Source: Rhodosalinus sediminis
GTDB lineage: Bacteria; Pseudomonadota; Alphaproteobacteria; Rhodobacterales; Rhodobacteraceae
DNA length: 64,000 bases
NCBI RefSeq assembly: GCF_003385555.1
Contig: NZ_QOHR01000007.1
Coordinates: 1 to 64,000 of the forward strand
Reading direction: 5' to 3'
Position numbers and translations under genes: made by a program. The notes below the pieces were generated by a model, which saw nothing but the letters and a program-made list of their open reading frames with translations, was not told the DNA's origin and ran no database searches. Of the stretch, positions 1 through 8,307 are shown piece after piece. Numbering within the stretch: position 1 is the stretch's first letter; each line of letters begins with the position of its first letter.

Positions 1-27
1 GCTGCGTTCGAACTTCGTCTTTGCCAT
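1..27 (-). CDS. tuf: Elongation factor Tu, N-terminal fragment at window edge
   Basis: Only the first nine codons are inside the window. They read MAKTKFERS, which matches the highly conserved beginning of bacterial EF-Tu (MAKxKFERxKPHVNIGTIGH). EF-Tu is the GTPase that delivers aminoacyl-tRNA to the ribosome. The rest of the gene lies left of the window, so the identification rests on nine residues and the start codon. A promoter-like element is seen about 60-90 bases upstream. Confidence 0.6.
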
Positions 28-88
28 CGCTTGTCAGGCGCCTCGCGGTTCGGGGGCCTCGGCCGGCCCGGGTTGCATATCGCGCGCT

Positions 89-117
89 CCAATATTGAGT
101 CGTCGCGGGAAAATCAA
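89..117 (-). promoter_or_regulatory. Candidate promoter for tuf
   Basis: Read on the minus strand there is a -35-like TTGATT and a -10-like TATTGG separated by exactly 17 bases, about 62 bases upstream of the EF-Tu start codon. The spacing and position fit a housekeeping promoter. The -10 is a poor match to TATAAT, as is common in GC-rich alphaproteobacteria. No experimental evidence. Confidence 0.35.
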
Positions 118-144
118 GCCGAAGAAACGGCCGGACGCGGCGTC

Positions 145-810
145 TCAGCCCGCCGTCCCGGCGGCGCCCGGCGCCGCGCCGTCGAGCTCCGCTGGCCGGG
201 CCTGCGGCGCGGCCTCCGCCGGCGCCCCGTCCCCCGACGCGGGGGCCTCCGGCCCGGGGCCGTTCGCGGCGCGCCCGCCGAACCAGCCCTCCCAGCGGTT
301 CTGCCGGACAAGCCAGCGCTCGATCTCCTTCGCCGCCGAGATCGCGAGGTTCTCCATCTGCGTCTCGCGGTCCTGGGTGAGGCCCGATCCGATCACCGTC
401 TGCGGCGAGGGCGCCTCCGTCACGGTCACGGTGCGCGGCTCGGGGTTGAGCTTCTCCCCCGCCGCGTCGTCCCAGACCGTCAGCCGCAGGATCAGCGCCG
501 AGCGCGGGCTCGCCACCAGCGGCAGGCCCGGCTGCGCGAGGACGTAGCCCTCCACGCTGATGCCGAAGTGATAGTAGCGCGGGCCCTCGTAGCGCCCGAA
601 GCGATCCTCGACCGCCGCGCGGACGACGGCGGTCCATTCGTCGACGTCGGCCTCGCGCGAGAGCGGCCCCTTCGTCAGGTTCGGCGCGACGACGACCGTG
701 TGACCGAGGCGGAAGTCCCCGAGCGGCACCGGCGCCTCGTCGAGATCGGCCGCCGTGCCGCAGGCGGCGAGCAGGGCGCAGAGCGCGAGCGAGGCGACGA
801 GACGGCGCAT
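145..810 (-). CDS. Putative lipoprotein of unknown function
   Basis: The product is 221 residues. The ATG at 810 is preferred over an upstream in-frame start because GGAGGG lies just before it and because it begins a clean lipoprotein signal: MRRL, a hydrophobic run, then the lipobox LLAAC with Cys17 as the lipidated residue. The mature part is soluble, with a central region rich in beta-strand-like segments, and ends in a low-complexity Ala/Pro/Gly tail. No catalytic motif or named domain is recognised. It is probably anchored to the inner leaflet of the outer membrane or the periplasmic face of the inner membrane. It is transcribed toward tuf but separated from it by its own promoter region, so it is probably a single gene. 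Confidence 0.75.
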   Translation of the reverse strand: MRRLVASLALCALLAACGTAADLDEAPVPLGDFRLGHTVVVAPNLTKGPLSREADVDEWTAVVRAAVEDRFGRYEGPRYYHFGISVEGYVLAQPGLPLVASPRSALILRLTVWDDAAGEKLNPEPRTVTVTEAPSPQTVIGSGLTQDRETQMENLAISAAKEIERWLVRQNRWEGWFGGRAANGPGPEAPASGDGAPAEAAPQARPAELDGAAPGAAGTAG

Positions 811-1114
811 GAGACCCTCCGGACCGGCGTGTTCCGGAGCGATAGCCGCCCAGACGCGGCGGCGCAATCGCGGCGCGCGCCGAACGCGCTCGCAAGATGC
901 GCCGGGACAGGCGAACACTCGCGCCGCGGCTCGCCCGCGGACGCGGCGAGCTCAACGAGGGTCCGCGCAATCTTCGACGTCGTCATCCCCCTCGGCAAGG
1001 ATCACGCGGGCCGGGACGCCGCCATCGCCTCCGCGCTGGCGCAGGACCACCTCGTCTCGCCGCAGGCATCGATGACGTAGCCACACGACCGCTCTCCGGC
1101 CCTGTGGAAGGTCG
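811..1114. other. Intergenic stretch without a recognisable gene
   Basis: Open frames here on both strands have no family resemblance and are typical random frames of GC-rich DNA. The segment lies between the lipoprotein start and the integrase remnant and may be part of the same decayed insertion, but nothing specific supports that. Confidence 0.4.
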
Positions 1115-1476
1115 CAGGTTGTTGCCCTTGAGCCGGAGGTACAGCGCAACAGCTTCACTCAGGGTGCGTACAGGCTCGTCTGCAGCTTGCGGCCGGGAAA
1201 CCCCGATCGGCACCGCCGCTGGTGTCTGCGGCCCGATGCGGCGCATGTGCTGACCCGGCAAGTCCATGATCTCCATGCGCAGGACGTGCCAGCGTTCATC
1301 GAGTGGCTGCGGAAGCCCTGGCCGCCCTTGCCCGCGCCACGACCGACATCCCGTGTCCGCAGCGAGACCGAAATCCTGCCGCTCGTGTCGTGGTCACGGA
1401 GGTCGTTCGGGACCTTCCTCGCGAAGTCGTAGATCCCCTGCTCCACAAATGTGACGGCGACAGCGTGGTACTCCAT
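1115..1476 (-). pseudogene. Degenerate tyrosine recombinase (integrase) N-terminal remnant
   Basis: One minus-strand frame starting at ATG 1476 reads FARKVPNDLRDHDTSGRISVSLRTRD, here split as FARKVPNDLRDH and ISVSLRTRD. This is the characteristic beginning of phage-type integrases, whose first domain reads 'YxRRVPKDLR...SLxTRDxxEA'. The reading then breaks, and another minus frame around 1115-1190 contains RTLSEAVALYLRLKG, resembling the start of the core-binding helix region ('LSEAxxLYLxxKG'). The catalytic domain with the R-H-R-Y residues is absent. The remnant sits just past the 3' end of tRNA-Thr, the usual place for an integrase after site-specific insertion. It is therefore interpreted as a frameshifted, deleted scar of a lost element. 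Confidence 0.55.
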
Positions 1477-1541
1477 CCGACACTACGCCTCTGCTCAGCC
1501 AAAGAAAAGCTGATGCAGAGCAGGAGGTTACCTGAGAGCGA

Positions 1542-1617
1542 TGGTGCCGGCAGAGGGACTCGAACCCCCGGCCCTCTGATTACAAATCAGATGCTCTACC
1601 AGCTGAGCTATACCGGC
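1542..1617 (-). tRNA. tRNA-Thr (anticodon UGU)
   Basis: A 76-base cloverleaf including an encoded CCA. The acceptor stem is GCCGGTA with CCGGC closing, the D-arm has TAGCTCAGCTGGTAGAGC, and the anticodon arm is TCTGA-TTTGTAA-TCAGA, giving anticodon TGT. The T-arm contains GGTTCGAGTCC. It lies between cydX and the integrase remnant on the same strand as the cyd operon, but a strong hairpin separates it from cydX. Confidence 0.97.
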
Positions 1618-1692
1618 GCGCCACGCGAGAAGGGGTAGTCGTTTCGCCGCGGGCAGGCAAGTCGTGCGCGACCGCGGCCAAGGGACGAGCGA

Positions 1693-1719
1693 CCGCGGCC
1701 GGGTCCGGCCCGGCCGCGG
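1693..1719 (-). terminator. GC-rich hairpin after cydX
   Basis: An 11-bp perfect stem (CCGCGGCCGGG with its complement) and a 5-base loop begin about 20 bases beyond the cydX stop codon. There is no following run of T on the minus strand, so it could be a Rho-assisted terminator or a 3' RNA-stabilising hairpin. Confidence 0.45.
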
Positions 1720-1739
1720 CGCGCGTCCGCCGGGGAGGC

Positions 1740-1868
1740 TCAGGCGATGCCGTCCTCCTCGCCGTCCTCGGTGAGCTTCGAGTCCTCGCGGAGCTCGAGC
1801 CACATCGCGTTCAGCACGGCGAACATGGCGGCGAGCGGCAGGCCGAGGAGCCAGGCGAAATACCACAT
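1740..1868 (-). CDS. cydX: Cytochrome bd oxidase small subunit CydX
   Basis: This 42-residue protein begins MWYFAWLLGLPLAAMFAVLN and continues with AMWLELRED and an acidic tail. The MWYFxWxLG opening, one hydrophobic helix and a short charged C-terminus are the hallmark of CydX. CydX is the single-helix subunit that packs against CydA and stabilises its haem groups. The gene starts 12 bases after cydB on the same strand, with GGAGACGC before its ATG, the expected last position of a cydABX operon. Confidence 0.93.
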   Translation of the reverse strand: MWYFAWLLGLPLAAMFAVLNAMWLELREDSKLTEDGEEDGIA

Positions 1869-1880
1869 GGCGCGTCTCCT

Positions 1881-3041
1881 TCAGTAGCTGTGGCCGGGGC
1901 CGGTGACGTCCTCTTCGGTCACCTTGCCCCAGAGAACCTTGTAGACCCACGCCGTGTAGGCGAGGATCAGCGGCATGAAGATCGCCGTCGCCACCAGCAT
2001 CACGAAAAGCGTCAGGTGCGACGACGAGCTGTCCCAGACGGTGAGCGAGCTCGACGGGTTCACGGTCGAGGGCAGGATGAAGGGAAACATCGTCAGCCCC
2101 ACCGAGGCGATGATCCCGGTGATCGCCATCTTCGACCAGAGAAGCGTCGAGACCTCGCGCCCGGCGCGCAGCCCCGCGACGGCGAGGAGGATGCCGAGAA
2201 AGCCCATCACCGGCGCCACGACGATCCAGGGCCGCTCGGCATAGGCGGCGAGCCAGCTGCCCCCGCGCTCGACCTCGGAGAAGAGGGGATTGGAGGGGCC
2301 GTCGCGCACGACCTCGCCCACCATCCGGTAGCCCTCGACCCCGAAGGCGAGCCAGACGCCGGCGGCGGCGTAGCCCGCGAGCGCGACCAGCCCCGCGACC
2401 GTGCCGTAGCGCCGCGCTCGCGCCGCCACCGCGCCCTCGGCCTTGAGCGAGAGCCACGCCGCGCCGTGCATCAGGAGCATGGCGAGCGAGACCACCCCCG
2501 CGAGCAGCGCGAAGGGCCGCAGCAGGCCGAGGAACTTGCCGTAGAAGCTGCCGTCGTAGACCGAGAAGAGATCCTCGGTCAGGTAGAAGGGCACGCCGAG
2601 CAGCACGTTGCCCACGGCCACGCCGAAGAGAAGCGCCGGCACCGCGCCGCCCACGAAGAGCGCCCAGTCCCAGCCCCGGCGCCAGCGCGCGTCCGCGCGC
2701 TTGGAGCGGTACTTGAAGGCCACGGGCCGCAGGATGAGCGCGGCGAGCACCGCGAACATCGCCAGGTAGAAGCCCGAGAAGCTCACGGCGTAGAGCGGCG
2801 GCCAGGCGGCGAAGATCGCGCCGCCGCCGAGGATGAACCAGACCTGGTTGCCCTCCCAGACGGGGCCGACCGTGTTGATGGCGACGCGCCGCTCGGTGTC
2901 GGTCCGGGCGACGAAGGGCAGGAGCGCACCCACCCCCATGTCGAAGCCGTCGGTGAGCGCGAAGCCGATCAGCAGCACGCCGAGAAGCGCCCACCAGATC
3001 ACGCGCAGGATCTCGAAATCGATCAGTTCATGCAGGATCAT
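1881..3041 (-). CDS. cydB: Cytochrome bd ubiquinol oxidase subunit II
   Basis: The product is 386 residues with about eight to nine membrane helices, beginning MILHELIDFEILRVIWW and containing the family motif GFALTDGFDMG. CydB is the structural partner of CydA in the quinol-oxidising terminal oxidase with high oxygen affinity. An in-frame GTG at 3050 overlaps the cydA stop, but the ATG at 3041 is chosen. The sequence GGAG lies eight bases before it, and MILHEL is the usual beginning in relatives. The gap to cydA is then five bases, so the genes are cotranscribed and probably translationally coupled. Length agrees with the family (about 380). Confidence 0.95.
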   Translation of the reverse strand: MILHELIDFEILRVIWWALLGVLLIGFALTDGFDMGVGALLPFVARTDTERRVAINTVGPVWEGNQVWFILGGGAIFAAWPPLYAVSFSGFYLAMFAVLAALILRPVAFKYRSKRADARWRRGWDWALFVGGAVPALLFGVAVGNVLLGVPFYLTEDLFSVYDGSFYGKFLGLLRPFALLAGVVSLAMLLMHGAAWLSLKAEGAVAARARRYGTVAGLVALAGYAAAGVWLAFGVEGYRMVGEVVRDGPSNPLFSEVERGGSWLAAYAERPWIVVAPVMGFLGILLAVAGLRAGREVSTLLWSKMAITGIIASVGLTMFPFILPSTVNPSSSLTVWDSSSSHLTLFVMLVATAIFMPLILAYTAWVYKVLWGKVTEEDVTGPGHSY

Positions 3042-3046
3042 GGCCG

Positions 3047-4657
3047 TCACTCCGCAGGGGTCGCGAACGGGCCCTTGCCGTCATGCGTGCGCAGACGGTG
3101 GGTGTGCCGTTCCATCCATTTCTCGGTTTCCTCCACGTCCTCGACCGGGCCGCGGCGGATGTATTTCACCATCAGGGCCATCTCGATCACGAAGAGGACC
3201 GAGTAGAAGAGCACGAAGCCCGCGAGCGTGATGAGCAGGTCCTGAACGCTGAGGTGGCTGACCGAGAGCGCGGTGGGCAGCACCCCGTCCACGGTCCACG
3301 GCTGGCGGCCGTATTCCGCCACGAACCATCCGAGCTCCGCCGCGATCCAAGGAGTCGGGATGATCGCCACCGCGAGCCAGAGCGCCGGCCGCGGGAAGCG
3401 CATGCCGCGGAAGTTGGCCTGCACGAAGAAGTAGGCCATCACCCCGATGAAGGCGAAGCCGAGCGCGACCATCCCGCGGAACGCCCAGAAGAGCGGCGCG
3501 ACGCCCGGGATCGTGTCCTCGGCGGCCATGGCGATCTGCGCGTCGGTCGCCTCGCGCGGGTCCTCGACGTATTGCTTCAGGAGGAAGGCGTAGCCGAGGT
3601 CGTCGGAATGCGCCTCGAACCGCTCGCGCAGCTCCGGAGTGACCGCGCCGCGGTTCTCGCGGATCTCCATCAGCGCGTCGTAGGCGATCAGCCCCTCGCG
3701 GATGCGGTCGGCGGATTCGGCCTCCAGCTCGTTGATGCCGGGGATCTCGTGCGTCAGCGAGCGCGTGCCGATCAGCCCCATCGCCCAGGGGATCTCGACC
3801 TTGTAGTGCGTCTCGCGCGCCTCCTGGTCGGGCAGGCCGACGGCGGTGAAGGGCGCGGGCGCCTCGTGGGTCTCCCACATCGCCTCCATCGCGGCGAGCT
3901 TCATCTTCTGGGTGTGGGTGGCCGAGTAGCCCGATTCGTCGCCGAGCACGACGACCGAGAGCGCCGCGGCGAGGCCGAAGGACGCCGCCACGGTGATCGA
4001 GCGCCGGGCGAGCTCCACGTGCCGGCCCTTCAGCAGATACCACGCCGAGACGCCGAGCACGAAAACCGCCGCGGTGACGTAGCCCGCCGAGACGGTGTGC
4101 ACGAACTTCGCCTGCGCGACCTCGTTGAAGACGACGTCGAAGAAGCTCGTCATCTCCATGCGCATCGTCTCGGGGTTGAAGGCGGCGCCCACCGGGTTCT
4201 GCATCCAGCCGTTGGCGATCAGGATCCAGAGCGCCGAGAAGTTGGAGCCGAGCGCGACGAGCCACGCGACGACCATGTGCTGCACCTTCGACAGCTTGTC
4301 CCAGCCGAAGAAGAAGAGCCCCACGAAGGTCGCCTCGAGGAAGAAGGCCATCAGCCCCTCGACCGCGAGCGGCGCGCCGAAGATGTCGCCGACGTAGTGG
4401 CTGTAGTAGCTCCAGTTCATCCCGAACTGGAACTCCATCGTGATGCCCGTGGCCACGCCGAGCACGAAGTTGATGCCGAAGAGCGTGCCCCAGAACTTGG
4501 TCATCTGCCGCCAGATGGGACGGTTCGTCATCACGTAGACCGTCTCCATGATGGCCACGATGATCGACAGGCCCAGCGTCAGGGGCACGAAGAGAAAGTG
4601 GAACATGGCCGTCGCCGCGAACTGCAGGCGCGAAAGCTCCACCACATCGAGTTCCAT
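3047..4657 (-). CDS. cydA: Cytochrome bd ubiquinol oxidase subunit I
   Basis: The product is 536 residues with nine predicted membrane helices. Residues aligning with the E. coli haem ligands and essential residues are visible: His20 in FHFLFVP, Glu100, Glu108, His187 in KFVHTVS and Met396 in FRGM. Lys253 and Glu258 of the quinol-binding Q-loop (KLAAMEAMW) and the GRQPW motif at 450-454 are also present. The Q-loop, roughly 240-390, is of the long E. coli-like type. The enzyme oxidises ubiquinol and reduces oxygen to water at the inner membrane and supports respiration at low oxygen. A candidate FNR-type site lies about 90 bases upstream, so cydABX may have a promoter in addition to read-through from cydDC. 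Confidence 0.97.
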   Translation of the reverse strand: MELDVVELSRLQFAATAMFHFLFVPLTLGLSIIVAIMETVYVMTNRPIWRQMTKFWGTLFGINFVLGVATGITMEFQFGMNWSYYSHYVGDIFGAPLAVEGLMAFFLEATFVGLFFFGWDKLSKVQHMVVAWLVALGSNFSALWILIANGWMQNPVGAAFNPETMRMEMTSFFDVVFNEVAQAKFVHTVSAGYVTAAVFVLGVSAWYLLKGRHVELARRSITVAASFGLAAALSVVVLGDESGYSATHTQKMKLAAMEAMWETHEAPAPFTAVGLPDQEARETHYKVEIPWAMGLIGTRSLTHEIPGINELEAESADRIREGLIAYDALMEIRENRGAVTPELRERFEAHSDDLGYAFLLKQYVEDPREATDAQIAMAAEDTIPGVAPLFWAFRGMVALGFAFIGVMAYFFVQANFRGMRFPRPALWLAVAIIPTPWIAAELGWFVAEYGRQPWTVDGVLPTALSVSHLSVQDLLITLAGFVLFYSVLFVIEMALMVKYIRRGPVEDVEETEKWMERHTHRLRTHDGKGPFATPAE

Positions 4658-4716
4658 CGCCGACTCCTCTTTGCTGTCGCGGGAAAGCTCTCCCGCAGAT
4701 GCCGGTTACGGATGAG

Positions 4717-6426
4717 CTACACCCGGGCCGCGAGTCGCCGGTTTGATGTGGGGCAAACGGATGCTGTTTTTGAGATGTATATTCCAAGATCGAGGGTGCG
4801 GTGTGCTGTCGCAAGCTCCTCGGCGCGGTGCGAGGCGGTGAGGATCGCCGCCTCGGGCAGCATTGCGCGCAGGCCGCGCAGCGCCTCCTCCGCGCGCGGG
4901 CCGTCGAGCCCCTCGGTCGGCTCGTCGAGCAGCAGCACCGCGGGCCGGCGCAGCGCCGCCCGCGCCAGCGCCAGCCGCCGTGCCTCGCCGCCCGAAAGGC
5001 CCGCGCCCCCCTCCCCGAGCGTCGCGTCGAGCCCGCCCTTCGCCGCGATCACGGGCCAGAGGGCGACGGCCTCGAGCGCCGCGCGCATCTCGGCGTCCCC
5101 GGCCCCGGGGGCCGCGAGGGCGAGGTTGTCGCGGATCGTGCCCGCCACCAGCGCCGCGCGCTGCAGGACCAGCGTCAGCCGCGCGCGCAGCGCCGCCTCC
5201 GGCCAATCGTCCACCGGGTGCCCGTCGAGCAGGACGCGCCCCGCCTCCGGCGCCGCGAGTCCCGCCGCCACGGCGAGGAGCGTGGACTTGCCCGAGCCGG
5301 ACGGTCCGGAGAGCGCCACCGTCTCTCCCGGCGCCACGCGCAGGTCGAGCCCGGCGAGAAGCGGCGCGCCGCCCCCCGGCCGCGCCACCGCGACGCCCTC
5401 GAAGGTGAGCCCCCGCGGCGCCTCCGGCCGGGGCGCCGGCCCGTCGCGGCGGCCCGCGGCAGGCTCGGTCGCCATCACGCGGCCCGCGGCGTCGTGCATC
5501 CGCCCGATCTCGGCCAGCCCCTTGCGCAGCGGCAGCACCGTTTCTGAAAGCGCGAGCGCCACGAAGAAGCCGATCGCTGCCGGCGCGGGCGCCACCGCGT
5601 CCCCCGCGACCAGCCAGCCGCCGAGGGCGAGCGCCGCGCCCGCCACCCCGGCCACGACCGCGGCGAGGGCGAAGCCCGACGCCCGGTCGATCCGGTCGAG
5701 CCGGTCCTCCGCCCGCCGCGCGCGGGTCTCGAGCGCCGCGAGCTCGGCGAGCCGCGCGCCCATGCGCCCCTGCACCAGCAGGTCGCGCTGCCCGCGGAAG
5801 GCGTCGATCACGCCGCGGCGCAGCTCCTGCGTCGCCGCCTCCGCCTCGGCCGAGGGCGCGCGGCTGACCGCCGCCACCCGCGCGAGGATCGCCGCCGCGC
5901 CCAGGAGGTAACCCGCCGCCACCGCCGCCGCGACCGCCGGCGCCACCAGCCACCAGAGCGCCGCGAAGGCCGCGGCGTGCGTCACGCCCCCCGCGAGCAC
6001 CGGCAGCGCGAGGCGCAGCACCACCCCGTCGAGCGCGTCCACGTCCGCCGTGATCCGGGTGAGCTCCGGCCCACCGCGCAGCCGTTGCAGCGCCGCCACC
6101 GGCCGCGCCGCCAGCCGCCGCATCAGGTCGAGGCGCAGCGCCGCCAGCGCCCGCAGCGTCGCGTCGTGGGTGAGCAGCCGCTCGCCGTAGCGGCTCGCCG
6201 CGCGGCCGAGGGCGAGGAAGCGGATGCCGGCCGAGGGGCGGAACACGTCGAAGGCGATGCCGATCCCTGCGAGCCCGGCGAGGCCCGTCGCCACGATGAA
6301 CCACCCCGAAAGGCCGAGGAGCGCGACCCCCATCGCGAGCACCGCGACCGAAAGCGCCGCGCCGCGCCACATCGCCCAGGGCGCCGCGCCCCAGGTCAGG
6401 CGAAGAACCGCGATCAGCCGCCTCAT
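4717..6426 (-). CDS. cydC: Heterodimeric ABC exporter subunit CydC
   Basis: The product is 569 residues: an N-terminal six-helix transmembrane domain (about 1-320) and a C-terminal ATPase with Walker A GPSGSGKST, signature LSGGE and Walker B VLLLDEPTEGLD. CydDC exports glutathione and cysteine and/or binds haem and is required for cytochrome bd assembly. The start is the ATG at 6426, whose ATGA overlaps the cydD stop, showing translational coupling. The last about 25 residues (ISKTASVCPTSNRRLAARV) are outside the conserved domain and overlap the candidate FNR site. The order cydD-cydC-cydA-cydB is common in alphaproteobacteria. Confidence 0.93.
   Translation of the reverse strand: MRRLIAVLRLTWGAAPWAMWRGAALSVAVLAMGVALLGLSGWFIVATGLAGLAGIGIAFDVFRPSAGIRFLALGRAASRYGERLLTHDATLRALAALRLDLMRRLAARPVAALQRLRGGPELTRITADVDALDGVVLRLALPVLAGGVTHAAAFAALWWLVAPAVAAAVAAGYLLGAAAILARVAAVSRAPSAEAEAATQELRRGVIDAFRGQRDLLVQGRMGARLAELAALETRARRAEDRLDRIDRASGFALAAVVAGVAGAALALGGWLVAGDAVAPAPAAIGFFVALALSETVLPLRKGLAEIGRMHDAAGRVMATEPAAGRRDGPAPRPEAPRGLTFEGVAVARPGGGAPLLAGLDLRVAPGETVALSGPSGSGKSTLLAVAAGLAAPEAGRVLLDGHPVDDWPEAALRARLTLVLQRAALVAGTIRDNLALAAPGAGDAEMRAALEAVALWPVIAAKGGLDATLGEGGAGLSGGEARRLALARAALRRPAVLLLDEPTEGLDGPRAEEALRGLRAMLPEAAILTASHRAEELATAHRTLDLGIYISKTASVCPTSNRRLAARV
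4743..4756 (-). promoter_or_regulatory. Candidate FNR/FnrL-type binding site before cydA
   Basis: On the minus strand the sequence is TTGCC-CCAC-ATCAA, matching 8 of the 10 specified positions of the TTGAT-N4-ATCAA consensus. It lies inside the last codons of cydC, about 86 bases upstream of the cydA start. Oxygen-responsive FNR homologues commonly control cytochrome bd genes in alphaproteobacteria. The two mismatches and the location in coding sequence keep this tentative. Confidence 0.35.
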
Positions 6427-8078
6427 GCCGCGCCCTCCGCCGCCCGGCCGGGCATCTCCACGACCCGGTCCATCGCCGCGATCAGCCGCGGGTCGTGCGT
6501 CGCCACCAGAAGCGTCGCGCCGCGCGCGGCGAGCGCTTGAAGCCCCGCGATCACCTGCCGCGCCGTGTCCGTGTCGAGATCGGCCGTCGGCTCGTCGGCG
6601 AGCACCACGTCCGCGCCCGAGAGGATCGCCCGCGCGACGAGCAGCCGCCGCGCCTCGCCGCCCGAGACGCCGGCGCCGGTCTCGCCGAGGCGCGTGTCGA
6701 GCCCCTCGGGCAGGCGCGCAACCACGCCCTCGGCCCCCGCGGCGGCGAGCGCCGGGGCCGGGTCGCCCCCCTGCCCCGCCGGGTCGAGGAAGGCGCGCAG
6801 CGTCACGTCCGGCACATGCACCGCCTGCGGCACCAGCGCGACGCGCGCGCGCCAGGCGTCGGCGGTGGCGGCGTCGAGCGTCCGGCCCGCGACCTCGATC
6901 CGCCCGGCCTCGACCGGCAGGAGCCCCGCCGCCGCCATCAGGGCCGACGACTTCCCCGCGCCCGACGGCCCGGTGAGCGCCACTGCCTCGCCCGGCGCGA
7001 CCGCGAGATCGGGCAGCGCCACCGGCGCGCCGCCGCGCGCCACCGCCGCGCCCTCGAGCCGCAGCGTCGCCGGCCCGTCGAGCGGCGCGGCCGCCTCGCC
7101 CCGGCCGAGGATCGCGGGGCGCGGATCCTCCTCCAGCGCGGCGAGTTCGCCCGCCACCGCCCGGGCCGAGGCGCGATCGTGCCAGGCGGCGGCCATGTCG
7201 CGCAGCGGCTGGAAGAACTCCGGCGCGAGCAGCAGCACGAAGAGCCCGCCCGCGAGCGTCAGATCGCCCCAGTGGCCGATCCCGATCTCGCCCAGCAGCG
7301 TGAAGCCGACGTAGACCGCGACCAGCGCGACGCCCAGCGCCGAGAAGAGCTCGAGGATCGTGGACGACAGGAAGGCCACGCGTAGCACGGCCATCGTCCG
7401 GGCGCGCAGCCCCTCGGCGCGGGCGGCGAAATCCGCCTCGGCCCGCGCCGTGGCGTCCAGCAGGCGGATGTCCGGCAGCGCGGCGATGCGGTCGATCAGG
7501 AGCGCGTTCATGTCGCCGATCTCGGCCATCTGCTTCTCGCTCGCCTCGCGCGCGGCCATGCCGACGAGCGCCATGAAGACCGGGATCAGCGGCCCCGCGA
7601 CGAAGAGGACGAGCGCCACCGCCCAGGAGACCGAGAGGCTCGCGGCGAGGATCAGCGGCGGGATCAGCCGCACCCGCAGCATCGCGGGCTTGTAGCGCGT
7701 CAGATACGGCGTGAGCGCGGCGAGCTTCTGCGTGGCGAGCGCCGCCACCTCGGCCGAGGCCGGCCCGCCCTCGGGCCGCCGCGCCTCCCGCTCGAGAAGC
7801 GCGGCGCGCTCCGCGGCCACGGCGCGGTCGGCGGCGCGATGAACGAGCCCGCCGCCCGCGTGCTCGAGCCCCGCGCGCAGGAGCCCGGCGCCCACGAACC
7901 CCGCGGCCCAGCCGAGCCCGGCGCCGCCCGCGCCCCCGATCCACGCGGCGACGGCCTGCGCCGCGGCGAAGGCCTGCACCAACCAGAGCGCACCGGCCAC
8001 GGCGAGGAGCCACCCCCCGCCCCTGAGCGGCGCGCCCGCCCGCACCTCCAGTCGCTGCAACCTGTCGCCGTCCGCCAT
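6423..8078 (-). CDS. cydD: Heterodimeric ABC exporter subunit CydD
   Basis: The product is 551 residues with an N-terminal transmembrane domain and a C-terminal ATPase: Walker A GPSGAGKSS, signature VSGGE, Walker B DVVLADEPTADLD. The ATG at 8078 is chosen because it begins the conserved MADGDRLQRLE segment. The reading frame continues open upstream to 8261, but that part is Arg/Pro-rich and unlike the family. It is the first gene of the cyd operon and partner of CydC in cytochrome bd maturation. The 229 bases upstream, separating it from znuB on the same strand, show no clear FNR box. Confidence 0.92.
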   Translation of the reverse strand: MADGDRLQRLEVRAGAPLRGGGWLLAVAGALWLVQAFAAAQAVAAWIGGAGGAGLGWAAGFVGAGLLRAGLEHAGGGLVHRAADRAVAAERAALLEREARRPEGGPASAEVAALATQKLAALTPYLTRYKPAMLRVRLIPPLILAASLSVSWAVALVLFVAGPLIPVFMALVGMAAREASEKQMAEIGDMNALLIDRIAALPDIRLLDATARAEADFAARAEGLRARTMAVLRVAFLSSTILELFSALGVALVAVYVGFTLLGEIGIGHWGDLTLAGGLFVLLLAPEFFQPLRDMAAAWHDRASARAVAGELAALEEDPRPAILGRGEAAAPLDGPATLRLEGAAVARGGAPVALPDLAVAPGEAVALTGPSGAGKSSALMAAAGLLPVEAGRIEVAGRTLDAATADAWRARVALVPQAVHVPDVTLRAFLDPAGQGGDPAPALAAAGAEGVVARLPEGLDTRLGETGAGVSGGEARRLLVARAILSGADVVLADEPTADLDTDTARQVIAGLQALAARGATLLVATHDPRLIAAMDRVVEMPGRAAEGAA

Positions 8079-8307
8079 CGTCCGCACCTGCCAGTCCGTC
8101 CCGCGCAGGTAGCGCCCCGGACCGGGGCTGTGCAATGCGACGGGCGCCCGCAAGGCGGCCCGATGGCGCGATCCGGGGACCGGCGTCCGGTCGGGGCGCC
8201 TCCCGCGCGCGACGCCGGCCGGACAGCGCGGGGCGCCCTGCGCCACTCGGCAGCATCGCATCCCCGCGCGCTTCGAAGCCGCCGAGGCGCCCGACCGCCG
8301 GCGCGCC

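Noticed and set aside
1528-1638. Peptides such as AGIAQLVEHLICNQRAGGSSPS and TRTPGPLITNQMLYQLSYTG that occur in many databases
   Set aside because: They are chance translations of the tRNA-Thr gene on either strand, a known annotation artefact.
3042-3050. GTG start for cydB overlapping the cydA stop
   Set aside because: ATG at 3041 has GGAG at ideal spacing and gives the conserved MILHEL start.
3083-5911. 942-codon open frame on the plus strand over cydA and cydC
   Set aside because: Highly biased Arg/Glu/His composition of an antisense shadow frame; the minus strand has unmistakable cydA and cydC.
4717-8256. Single 1179-codon frame suggesting a CydDC fusion
   Set aside because: The first half is out of frame with cydD; cydC starts separately at 6426 with ATGA overlap.
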